Source: CAZRIE01 sp964600075 (GTDB lineage Bacteria; Bacteroidota; Bacteroidia; Flavobacteriales; Flavobacteriaceae). Taken from it: a DNA stretch of 6,844 nucleotides. Below, piece after piece: positions 1 through 6,693 of this stretch. A program made the translations under genes and the position numbers. The notes below the pieces were generated by a model. The model was not told the DNA's origin, made no database searches, and saw nothing but the letters and a program-made list of their open reading frames with translations. The stretch is from contig CAZRIE010000162.1 in the NCBI GenBank assembly GCA_964600075.1, positions 1 to 6,844 on the forward strand. The letters are read 5' to 3'. Position 1 is the first letter of the stretch. Each line of letters starts with the position of its first letter.

Positions 1-1943
1 GAGATGGTCGCTTCTAAAGGAATACCGAAAAAACCTAACAAAGCCCCTGCAAAAAGCAAAGGAAGAAGGTTAGGGAGTAGCGAAATCACTATTAGTTTAA
101 GATTTTTAAAAACCATAGCCATAATTATGGCTACCAATAAAAGGCCCGTTAGTAATCCCTGTAATAGGCTTTCACGAACATAATATGAATTTTTATCCAA
201 GAGAACCCCTGACCCCGTTAACCTGAATTTCACTAGTAAGGTGTCTGTTTGGTTACGAGTAAAGGCATTGAACCTTTCATAAGTTTTGTTAAGCGTATCC
301 GTTCCGACATCTAAAACCCTTGCAGTAATCCTCCCTTTAGTTTCTTTGGTATTTACAAATTTCCCGAATTGCTTTCGCGCTAGTTTTTTGGCCTCTTTTT
401 TAAAGGACTCAAAAGTTGCTAGATCTTTGGGCAAATTGAAATACGCAGCACTGTTCAAATTATGTGCTTTGTTTATGGCCTTGTAGAGTGTGTTAACCGA
501 TTGAACGTTCCGTATCGCGGGTTGTGCCTTCAACTGCTGTTCTACTTTTTCAATTTCTTGTGCTACCGCAAAATCGGTTACCTTATGGCCATTCTGTGCT
601 ATCACCGCTACCTCTAATGGTCGAAAACCTGAGTAATTTTGTTGAAAGAACTTAAAATCATCGGCTATTGCACTATTTTTCGGTAAACTTTCTTTAATCT
701 GATAATTGGTATCTATTTTGGTGATGCCCCAGAAGCAAAGTAGCATAAAGGCCAAGCTTCCGTAAAGTATGGTATGATGATGCTTTTTTGTAAATATATT
801 GACACTATTTAAAGTTTTTGACCAAATTCTTGAAACTTCTCTTTTTGGTAACATATGCTCCTTTTTTGGCAAAAGCAGTAAAGCACTAGTAAAAAAAATG
901 ACCGTTATGAAAGCGGTCAGCACCCCCATGGCCGAATTGATGCCAAAATCACTTATACTGCTTGATTTTGAAGCAAGTAAAGAAGAAAAACCAATTGCCG
1001 TAGTTACAGAAGTAAGTAAGGTCGATAGGCCAACTTCGCGTAAAGTCAAAGCAAGAGCTTCCTTTTTTTTTAATCCGGTTTTGAGCTTCCCTAAATAATC
1101 ATCCATAATATGAATAACATCCGACGTACCAACAATCAGCATTAGAATAGGGTAAAAAGCGGCCATGGCGTTCAGTTCTTTTCCTAAAACCGATAGTAGG
1201 CCCATGAACAACAACAGGGCCACTGTTATCGAAATTAGACATATGAGCACAACGATAATACGGCGATAGACTAGAAACAAAATGATGAATATCAGTACAA
1301 TGGAAGCGATACTGGTTGTAATCACTTCACTTTTTTGCATAGCTACTATGGCCTCATAGAAGTAAGACCTGCCTAATAGATGGTAATTGGAAAGGCCGTT
1401 TTTTTCTAAGGAATAGCGAACTTCTGACAGTAGCGTTAAACCCTGTTCGTAGTTGAGTTTGTCTTCAGTTTCAAGTGCCAATACCAGCGAATTAGCTTCT
1501 TCGTCTATAAGGGTGTTTACGAACAAACTGTCCTCCTTTATTTTGCTAAAGTCAGATGCATATCGGGTCGGGTCGTCTCGGTGGATAATTGGTATTTTTG
1601 TATATCCGAATGATGTTTTTAAAGGATAGGAAAGTGTTGTAAGTGATTGATTTAATGTGACATAAGGTAGATTTTTGGCTTCGACCGAAAGCTTATGAAA
1701 TCTATCTAAAAAATCTTTTTCAAAAACAGTTGTATCGTTCGCTACGGCTATTAGCAAAAAATTGTCATCCGTACCGAATTCTTCAATAAACTGTCTATAG
1801 AAAACAAGGTCTTCATCCCCTTCCGGAAAAAATTGACTGAAGTCAAAAGAAAACTTCAAATTGCCCAAGGCTATTACCGATAGTGCGCCAAGAAGAATAA
1901 AAACAGCAATTATCGTTTTCTTTGAAGCAAGTATTATGTTCAT
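1..1943 (-). CDS. RND superfamily (MMPL-type) transporter, C-terminus cut by window edge
   Basis: An open frame runs without a stop from the ATG at 1943 to the left edge, giving 647 residues. A stop at 1961-1959 lies just upstream, so this ATG is the only sensible start. The layout is the RND duplication. TM1 is at about 10-27, followed by an extracytoplasmic loop at about 28-205. A TM bundle at about 209-358 contains VGTSDVIHIMDDY (residues 271-283), the place where MMPL/RND proteins carry their conserved GxxDxxIH-like segment. A second half starts with a TM at about 391-406, then a loop to about 590, then TMs at about 594-612 and 615-636. Family members (COG1033-like) are usually some 750-800 residues, so roughly the last 100-150 are missing, beyond the edge. 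By family it should be an inner-membrane, proton-driven exporter of hydrophobic or lipid-like molecules; the substrate cannot be told. A 181-bp gap separates it from the upstream DUF547 gene on the same strand; I see no clear terminator or promoter there. Confidence 0.9.
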   Translation of the reverse strand, partial: MNIILASKKTIIAVFILLGALSVIALGNLKFSFDFSQFFPEGDEDLVFYRQFIEEFGTDDNFLLIAVANDTTVFEKDFLDRFHKLSVEAKNLPYVTLNQSLTTLSYPLKTSFGYTKIPIIHRDDPTRYASDFSKIKEDSLFVNTLIDEEANSLVLALETEDKLNYEQGLTLLSEVRYSLEKNGLSNYHLLGRSYFYEAIVAMQKSEVITTSIASIVLIFIILFLVYRRIIVVLICLISITVALLLFMGLLSVLGKELNAMAAFYPILMLIVGTSDVIHIMDDYLGKLKTGLKKKEALALTLREVGLSTLLTSVTTAIGFSSLLASKSSSISDFGINSAMGVLTAFITVIFFTSALLLLPKKEHMLPKREVSRIWSKTLNSVNIFTKKHHHTILYGSLAFMLLCFWGITKIDTNYQIKESLPKNSAIADDFKFFQQNYSGFRPLEVAVIAQNGHKVTDFAVAQEIEKVEQQLKAQPAIRNVQSVNTLYKAINKAHNLNSAAYFNLPKDLATFESFKKEAKKLARKQFGKFVNTKETKGRITARVLDVGTDTLNKTYERFNAFTRNQTDTLLVKFRLTGSGVLLDKNSYYVRESLLQGLLTGLLLVAIIMAMVFKNLKLIVISLLPNLLPLLFAGALLGFFGIPLEATI

Positions 1944-2124
1944 ATGGGGCGGTAGTTGCTAATTTTTGCGGTTAAATTAGCCAATCAATGCCTAATTTCA
2001 ACTACTTTTCACAAAACAGGGAATAACTGGAATACAGGATTTAATAAAAAGATTCAACGCATTGCCAGCAAATATGGAATGGGTAGGGGTGCTTCATTGC
2101 ACGTTCGTTCGCAACCTTGTTAAC

Positions 2125-2913
2125 CTAAAGTTCCGTCCAATTCTCAATATCTAACGTCCAATCATAATTTTTATAGGCAAGATCGATATTTTTTGTTGTC
2201 GAGATAACTTTGTTTTCTTTTAAAATATCCATCACATCACTCTTAGAGCCAAAATCTCCGCGAAACCAACTAAAAAGGGATGTGACAGCAACCTCATTGG
2301 CCTCTGCCTTGTATTCCGATGTACGCTCTAAATAGTTTTTAGTTCCTTTTTTTAGCTGTTCTTCAAGTCGGCCGGCCTCATAAATCGCTACGGGCGGACA
2401 GTCTTTTGCACCACAGTTCAGTGCAAAATGAATACGAAAATCACGTTCATCGACGCGCAGCTTTCGTTCGAATTTATTGGGAAACCATTTACTGACTTTA
2501 CCTAAACCAAGCTCCCATTGTGATTTTCTAATAATACCGTGTTCTATTTTGGCAAAGGATACTAGTCTTCCGGCTATAGGAATTTGCTCATTTTTAAAGA
2601 ACGCACCTCGATCATTATACTTATCCCGATTTTCTGATAAAATTACCAGGATGTAAGCATTGTAAATATTGATCCAAAAAGCCAGTTTTTCGTTATCGTT
2701 CTTTAATCCTTCTTCCAGCTTTTCCAAAGTAGTGCTATACAGTTGAGCTCTTATCTCGTTTGTACTTTTGTCATTTTTGATGTTGGTGATAAATTCTTCC
2801 GCGAGCTTGTTAAGGTCTGAGATTTCTGTGACATTTGTTTGTGCATTTACCGAAAAGGCTATTAAAAACAAAAAAACAGTCACCGATAAATATTTAAATC
2901 GAAATGGGCGCAT
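2125..2913 (-). CDS. Secreted DUF547-domain protein
   Basis: This 262-residue protein begins with a signal peptide: basic residues R2, R5 and K7, a hydrophobic core at about 9-22, and a likely cleavage after VNA at residue 24. No lipobox Cys is seen, so it should be soluble in the periplasm or exported. The DUF547 hallmarks are all visible: FWINIYNAYI (79-88), IEHGIIR (123-129), and DFRIHFALNCGAKDCPP (158-174) with H162, C167 and C172, plus the terminal YDWTLD (250-255). Length fits a single-domain bacterial DUF547 protein. The biochemical function of the family is not established; the invariant His and Cys residues hint at a catalytic or metal site, which is inference. It lies upstream of and codirectional with the RND transporter, and divergent from the glycosyltransferase operon. 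From memory, DUF547 genes are sometimes found near TIGR04283 glycosyltransferases, which would fit this neighbourhood. Confidence 0.9.
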   Translation of the reverse strand: MRPFRFKYLSVTVFLFLIAFSVNAQTNVTEISDLNKLAEEFITNIKNDKSTNEIRAQLYSTTLEKLEEGLKNDNEKLAFWINIYNAYILVILSENRDKYNDRGAFFKNEQIPIAGRLVSFAKIEHGIIRKSQWELGLGKVSKWFPNKFERKLRVDERDFRIHFALNCGAKDCPPVAIYEAGRLEEQLKKGTKNYLERTSEYKAEANEVAVTSLFSWFRGDFGSKSDVMDILKENKVISTTKNIDLAYKNYDWTLDIENWTEL

Positions 2914-2937
2914 AAATCTTATTTTAGAATCGTATTA

Positions 2938-2971
2938 TTGTTATTTAGGCAGTTAAATTCCTCAAGGTTTG
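2938..2971 (+). promoter_or_regulatory. Possible Bacteroidota-type promoter for the glycosyltransferase operon
   Basis: A TTG at 2938-2940 is followed after 23 bases by AAGGTTTG at 2964-2971. This is one mismatch from the TAnnTTTG -7 element of Bacteroidota primary sigma factor promoters (TTG at -33). It would give a 5' leader of about 100 bases before the ATG at 3080. One mismatch plus a spacing at the upper end of the usual range makes this only a candidate. No better match was seen on either strand of the divergent region. Confidence 0.2.
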
Positions 2972-2997
2972 GTCGAAAATTATTAGAAACCTTTCTT

Positions 2998-3007
2998 GTA
3001 AATTTAC
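2998..3007. promoter_or_regulatory. Perfect 10-bp palindrome GTAAATTTAC in the divergent intergenic region
   Basis: GTAAATTTAC is its own reverse complement and sits near the middle of the 166-bp region between the divergent DUF547 and glycosyltransferase genes. A dimeric regulator binding here could act on both directions. The core TAAATTTA also resembles the -7 element TAnnTTTG on both strands, so it might be part of a promoter instead. A perfect 10-mer palindrome in AT-rich DNA can arise by chance, so the functional reading is weak. Confidence 0.2.
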
Positions 3008-3079
3008 GGAGGCCTAATCGTTGAAGGTGACGATATAAAAAAATATAAGTCCATATGCCAAAATAGAGGTCACATTTCT

Positions 3080-3799
3080 ATGATAACCATTATAATCCCA
3101 GCACATAACGAGAACGATAATTTAAAGAGATTGCTGCCGGTATTGAATTGTTCTTCGTTAACTGGCCCTATCGAGATTATCGTTGCACTTTCCAATGAAA
3201 ACAATGATAACTGCGAGAAAATGGATATTGATGGAGATATTCGTTTTATAAAATCTTCAAAGAAATGTAGAGCAGTTCAGATGAATTCAGCTGCGGCAAA
3301 GGCAAAAGGGAATATTTTGGTATTCTTGCATGCCGACGTCCGTCCTCCGAAGTCATTTTTACTGGATATTAAGAGCGCTTTAAAAGAAGGTTACGATGCA
3401 GGTTTCTTTTCGTACCGATTCGATAAAAAGAGCCTATTATTGAGAATAAATGCTTCGTTCACCGGCACGGATGGAATTTTCACAGGAGGAGGTGATCAAT
3501 GTCTTTTTATCAGAAAACAGGTTTTTTTTAGTTTAGGTAAATTTGACGAGAATCAGGTAGTGATGGAAGATTTTGAGTTTTTTAAACGTATGAAAAAAAA
3601 CAATGTGCGCTATAAAATTATTAGGAACGACTTAATTGTTTCTGCCCGAAAATATAACAATAATTCTTACTTACGGGTTAACCTTTCTAATCTATTGTTG
3701 GTCGTTTTGTTCAAGTTCGGCTATCCCGCGGAAAAATTAAAATCATTGTACGGCAGATTGCTCAGAATGCCGTATCATCATAATTCGCAAATTCGGTGA
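3080..3799 (+). CDS. Family 2 glycosyltransferase, TIGR04283 type
   Basis: This 239-residue cytoplasmic GT-A-fold enzyme begins MITIIIPAHNE, the classic first strand of GT2 enzymes, which supports this start. Other landmarks are CRAVQMNSAA (63-72), FLHADVRPP (82-90, the DxD-like donor/metal site), GFFSYRF (108-114), GGGDQCLFIRK (136-146), MEDFEFFKRM (162-171, probable catalytic acidic site) and the C-terminal FKFGYPAEKLKSLYG (211-225). Together these are characteristic of TIGR04283, a group named for association with arsenosugar biosynthesis. No arsM, arsS or TIGR04282 partner is seen here, so that role should not be assumed. An oddity is that the usual VDGGSxDGT after the second strand is replaced by VALSNENNDN (35-44). 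The family transfers a sugar from a nucleotide donor; acceptor unknown. A modest AGAGG lies about 10 bases before the ATG. Its TGA is separated by one base from the next ATG, implying translational coupling. Confidence 0.88.
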   Translation: MITIIIPAHNENDNLKRLLPVLNCSSLTGPIEIIVALSNENNDNCEKMDIDGDIRFIKSSKKCRAVQMNSAAAKAKGNILVFLHADVRPPKSFLLDIKSALKEGYDAGFFSYRFDKKSLLLRINASFTGTDGIFTGGGDQCLFIRKQVFFSLGKFDENQVVMEDFEFFKRMKKNNVRYKIIRNDLIVSARKYNNNSYLRVNLSNLLLVVLFKFGYPAEKLKSLYGRLLRMPYHHNSQIR

Positions 3800-3800
3800 T

Positions 3801-4853
3801 ATGGCTTGTATAATAAACGGAATACAGCAAATAGGTATCGGTGTGACAGATGCTAAAACGGTCTTTAATTGGTACCGTAGGTACTTAGGTTTTGATATTC
3901 TTGTCTTCGAAGATGTTGCTACCGCCAGTCTCATGACGAAATATACAGCCAATACTGCCGAAGAAAGATATGCCTTGCTTGCTCTGAATATGGGCGGCGG
4001 CGGCGGATTAGAAATCTGGCAGTTCAATAATCGCATACCACAACCCCCATTACATTCGGTACAGTTCGGCGATTTAGGTATCAATGCTATGAAGGTCCGT
4101 TCACATGATATCGAAGCGACGCATACCCGTATAAAAGGGCAAAACGTAGAACTTATCACGGATATTTTTGATAAAGCTCATTTCTTTTTTAAAGATCCTT
4201 GGGGTAATTGGGTGCAGGTGCAGGCTGATGCGTATGCTTTCTCTAAATCTAAATGTAATTCCGGGGGAGTTATAGGTGCGCTGATCGGTGTTTCAGATAT
4301 GAATACTTCCTTGAGTTTTTATCAAGAACTATTGGGATACAATCAGGTGGTTAGCGATAGTACGGGCGACTTCCCTGACTTATCAGAGTTACCGGGGGGT
4401 AATAAAAAATTCCGGAGAGTGCTTTTGAAACATGATAAAAGGGCGACAGGAGGTTTTGGGGAGCTTTATGGCCCTACACAGATCGAGCTATTTCAGTCTT
4501 TAGATAGAATGCCAAATACTATCTATAAAGACCGTTTGTGGGGTGATTTAGGTTTTATTCATCTTTGTTTCGATATCCATGGCATGGATGCCATGCGTGT
4601 AGCGGCAAAAAATCTGGGCGCACCTTTTACGGTAGACAGTGCCGATAGTTTTGATATGGGCGATGCCGCAGGGCGATTCGGTTATATGGAAGATCCTGAT
4701 GGAACGCTTATCGAATTGGTCGAGACCCACAAAGTACCTATTTTGAAAAAATTTGGGATCAGTATCGATTTGAAGAAGCGAAACCCTAAAAAGCCTTTAC
4801 CCAAGTGGTTGGTGAAGGCATTGCGCATTCATCGCATTAATAGTGATTTGTAG
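3801..4853 (+). CDS. Two-domain VOC (glyoxalase/dioxygenase-fold) protein
   Basis: This 350-residue protein contains two tandem vicinal-oxygen-chelate domains, at about 5-143 and 155-310, followed by a basic tail rich in Lys/Pro (about 313-350). The duplication is visible by eye: GDLG at 90-93 and 248-251, DPWGNWVQVQ (132-141) against DPDGTLIELVE (298-308), and GVTD (14-17) against GVSD (163-166). In domain 2, E229, H254 and E305 occupy usual metal-ligand positions, while the first-strand ligand position is Gly159. In domain 1 the corresponding residues are Q10, E71, N95 or A96, and Q139, so its metal site looks degraded. The overall arrangement, one worn and one nearly complete site, recalls extradiol dioxygenase/HPPD-like proteins, but the reaction cannot be deduced; a lyase, isomerase, dioxygenase or binding role is possible. 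The start is fixed by the TGA-T-ATG junction with the glycosyltransferase, and the MBL gene follows after 21 bases, so all three are probably cotranscribed. Confidence 0.87.
   Translation: MACIINGIQQIGIGVTDAKTVFNWYRRYLGFDILVFEDVATASLMTKYTANTAEERYALLALNMGGGGGLEIWQFNNRIPQPPLHSVQFGDLGINAMKVRSHDIEATHTRIKGQNVELITDIFDKAHFFFKDPWGNWVQVQADAYAFSKSKCNSGGVIGALIGVSDMNTSLSFYQELLGYNQVVSDSTGDFPDLSELPGGNKKFRRVLLKHDKRATGGFGELYGPTQIELFQSLDRMPNTIYKDRLWGDLGFIHLCFDIHGMDAMRVAAKNLGAPFTVDSADSFDMGDAAGRFGYMEDPDGTLIELVETHKVPILKKFGISIDLKKRNPKKPLPKWLVKALRIHRINSDL
3993..4006 (+). repeat. GGC trinucleotide repeat inside the VOC gene
   Basis: Four GGC codons followed by GGA encode five consecutive glycines (residues 65-69) just before the metal-binding strand LEIWQ of domain 1. 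The GC-rich tract stands out against its AT-rich surroundings. Repeat-length changes would add or remove whole glycines rather than shift the frame. It may simply encode a flexible beta-hairpin. Confidence 0.6.
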
Positions 4854-4874
4854 ATTCTTAAGCAGGTTCTAAAT

Positions 4875-6005
4875 ATGGGTATAAAGCACAACCTACTCAA
4901 AACATTAAAAATGATTCTAGCGTTTATAGCTTCGATTATCGGTATTCTGATTTTCATAGCGATTTTGTTTATCAATTTATCTCCTGAATTCGGATCAAAA
5001 AGCAAAGGCAAATTCAAAGAACGCTTTGGTAAATCGACCCACTATGTTGAAGGAAAGTTTAAAAATATAGAGGAGACCGTGGTCATGAAAAACACGGATT
5101 GGGGTAGAACGGCAGAGTTTTTTTCAAATGGCAATAAGGTTCCTGATTTTTCACTGCCCGTGGTCAAAATTCCTAAAAACTATTTCAACGCCACCTCGAA
5201 TAACATGACCCGTCTTACTTGGTTCGGTCATTCTGCAGTGCTGTTGGAAATTGATGGAAAGAAGATTTTTTTAGATCCTATGCTTGGCGATGTGCCCGCA
5301 CCACATCCATGGTTGGGCTCAAAGCGATTTAATGATACACTTCCGCTAGCAATAGACGAACTTCCAGATTTGGACGCGGTGTTGATTTCGCACGACCATT
5401 ACGACCATCTCGATTATGGTTCGATTACTAAAATAAAAGATAAAGTCGGCATATTTTATGTGCCGTTGGGCGTTGGCGCCCATCTTCGTTCTTGGGGCGT
5501 AGATGAAACTAGCATCGTAGAATTGGATTGGTGGGAAGAAGTTGATTTCGAAGGTATAACCTTGGTAGCTACCCCTTCAAGACATTTTTCAGGGAGGGGC
5601 TTATTGGATCGCTATAGCACTCTTTGGTGCTCATGGGTGATTCGAGGAAAAAAAGATAATTTGTTTTTTGGAGGAGATTCTGGTTATGACAAAAGTTTTA
5701 AGGCAATTGGTAAAAAATATGGGCCGTTTGACTTCGCTATGCTAGAATGTGGACAATACGATGTACAATGGCCTGAAATTCATATGACGCCAGAAGAAAC
5801 AGTTCAAGCCAGTGTCGATTTGAACAGTAAATTCTTGATGCCCATTCATTGGGGAGCTTTCAAATTAGGGCTTCATGAGTGGAAAGAACCCATTGAGCGA
5901 GCCCTGAAAGAAGCAACGCAGATCGATGTGCAATTAACGACACCCAAAATTGGAGAGCCGCTTGTTTTAGGTGAAACCCTACCGGTTTCACATTGGTGGA
6001 AATGA
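4875..6005 (+). CDS. Membrane-anchored MBL-fold hydrolase, NAPE-PLD-like
   Basis: This 376-residue protein has a basic N-terminus (K5, K9, K12) and a hydrophobic segment at about 13-34. This is probably an uncleaved anchor placing the enzyme outside the inner membrane, though a signal peptide is possible. The catalytic domain starts near LTWFGHSAVLLEIDG (114-128) and LDPMLGD. Binuclear metal ligands are all present: H173, H175, D177 and H178 in SHDHYDHLD, then H237 in SRHFSG, D268 in GGDSG and H325 in MPIHWG. Their spacing closely follows that of N-acyl-phosphatidylethanolamine phospholipase D, and GQYDVQWPEIHMTPEE (293-308) also resembles that subgroup (COG2220). A phosphodiesterase acting on a phospholipid-like substrate is the best guess; the related UlaG-like lactonases are an alternative. 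The ATG at 4875 is taken as the start; M13 (4911) is possible but would remove the positive residues before the membrane segment. It is the last gene of the operon. Confidence 0.9.
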   Translation: MGIKHNLLKTLKMILAFIASIIGILIFIAILFINLSPEFGSKSKGKFKERFGKSTHYVEGKFKNIEETVVMKNTDWGRTAEFFSNGNKVPDFSLPVVKIPKNYFNATSNNMTRLTWFGHSAVLLEIDGKKIFLDPMLGDVPAPHPWLGSKRFNDTLPLAIDELPDLDAVLISHDHYDHLDYGSITKIKDKVGIFYVPLGVGAHLRSWGVDETSIVELDWWEEVDFEGITLVATPSRHFSGRGLLDRYSTLWCSWVIRGKKDNLFFGGDSGYDKSFKAIGKKYGPFDFAMLECGQYDVQWPEIHMTPEETVQASVDLNSKFLMPIHWGAFKLGLHEWKEPIERALKEATQIDVQLTTPKIGEPLVLGETLPVSHWWK

Positions 6006-6045
6006 TTTTATAAAAATTCGAGGAATCGTCTTTCAAGTATTGGCT

Positions 6046-6102
6046 TGTGGACAATCTTCAATACAATCAAATTGAAAAAGCCCTTTGGATTAATTGTCCA
6101 CA
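6046..6102. repeat. 10-bp inverted repeat overlapping the terminator
   Basis: TGTGGACAAT (6046-6055) is the exact reverse complement of ATTGTCCACA (6093-6102), 37 bases apart. It can be extended by a G-T wobble (6045/6103) and a C-G pair (6044/6104). The right arm overlaps the right side of the terminator hairpin at 6079-6107, so the two structures are mutually exclusive in a plus-strand transcript. It could be an accident of an AT-rich intergenic region or a real alternative fold. Confidence 0.5.
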
Positions 6103-6107
6103 GGGCT
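6075..6107 (-). terminator. Intrinsic terminator between convergent units
   Basis: Arms AGCCCT (6079-6084) and AGGGCT (6102-6107) pair over six bases. After a single mismatch (6085/6101), TGGA (6086-6089) pairs with TCCA (6097-6100) around a 7-base loop. Read on the minus strand, the stem runs straight into five T residues, an excellent Rho-independent terminator only 26 bases past the stop of the decayed anti-sigma gene. Read on the plus strand the tail is ATTT, weaker, but the hairpin may also stop the MBL operon, whose last stop is at 6005. Confidence 0.75.
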
Positions 6108-6132
6108 ATTTCCAGATGCTGAAATATACTCT

Positions 6133-6648
6133 CTAAAAAGAAGAGACGGTACTACGGGAATAAAGTTGCTCCAAATTCGTTCCTTCGCTACCACCGACCG
6201 GTTCAAACTTAATACCAAATGCTTCCGACTGTTTTAGGTTGTTCATGGTAAATACCTTGTTGTCATCCGTTGCAAAAACATCTAAAAGACTTATACGCAT
6301 TGGCGTAAACGGGTTCAGTTTTAAAGACAGACTTACCTACCTAGTAAACCATGGCATCTGGGGTCTCTGGAAGTCCCTTTGCATCGATATATACTTTGTC
6401 CTGCTTCTTGTTTCAATAGGTTTTCACATACGAGGTAGGGGAAACTTTTTGTCCACCTAACGGTACGAGGGCACTATTTTTGTCACGAAGGTTTTCGAGT
6501 AGCTCATTTTGGCTTACCAATAACCCTCTCCCCTCAAAAATCTGTTGCTCCAAACCTGATTCTGCGGTTTAACAACTTGTATTTCCGTTTTGAGCTGGTC
6601 GTTATGCGAATAGAAACAAGCAAGACCTATTACAAGTAATATAGGCAT
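6133..6648 (-). pseudogene. Decayed, N-terminally truncated anti-sigma factor (RskA-like)
   Basis: Translated piecewise on the minus strand, three blocks line up in order with the C-terminal half of Bacteroidota RskA-like anti-sigma factors. Block one (from 6648 to about 6555) gives a membrane segment, PILLVIGLACFYS, then a polar coil. A frameshift near 6553-6557 leads to block two (to 6341), with LENLRDKNSALVPLGGQKV and VYIDAKGLPETPDAMVY; it is broken by TGA at 6415-6413, where Trp is expected, and TAG at 6343-6341, where Gln is expected. A small insertion (about 7 bases, 6328-6337) shifts to block three, which reads LNPFTPMRISLLDVFATDDN, then SEAFGIKFEPVGGSEGTNLE, and ends at TAG 6135-6133. 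The cytoplasmic sigma-binding N-terminus is absent: only 45 bases separate the remnant from the sodC stop. In intact form the protein would sequester an ECF sigma factor at the membrane. Several independent lesions make sequencing error unlikely. The family call rests on recalled consensus, not on a search. Confidence 0.85.
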
Positions 6649-6693
6649 GGCCGAGCCTCCGTTTGCATTTCAATTAGTTTTTTTTCCAGAAAT

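Noticed and set aside
799..1098. 99-codon plus-strand open frame
   Set aside because: It lies wholly inside the minus-strand RND transporter frame, which is continuous and shows family motifs; this is a shadow. The same applies to the frame at 286-486.
1944..2124. Terminator or promoter between the DUF547 and RND genes
   Set aside because: Only four-base stems such as TTGC/GCAA and poor matches to TAnnTTTG (for example CATATTTG at 2076-2069 on the minus strand) were found; none is convincing.
3080..3799. Assigning an arsenosugar biosynthesis role to the glycosyltransferase
   Set aside because: The family name suggests it, but no arsenic methylation or ArsS-type radical SAM gene is in the window and a key motif is altered.
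3743..4159. 138-codon minus-strand open frame
   Set aside because: It overlaps the glycosyltransferase end and the VOC start antisense, and its translation shows no recognisable domain; both plus-strand genes are well supported.
6239..6460. 73-codon plus-strand open frame
   Set aside because: It is antisense to the anti-sigma remnant, whose minus-strand pieces match a known family in order. The plus-strand frame has no recognisable features.
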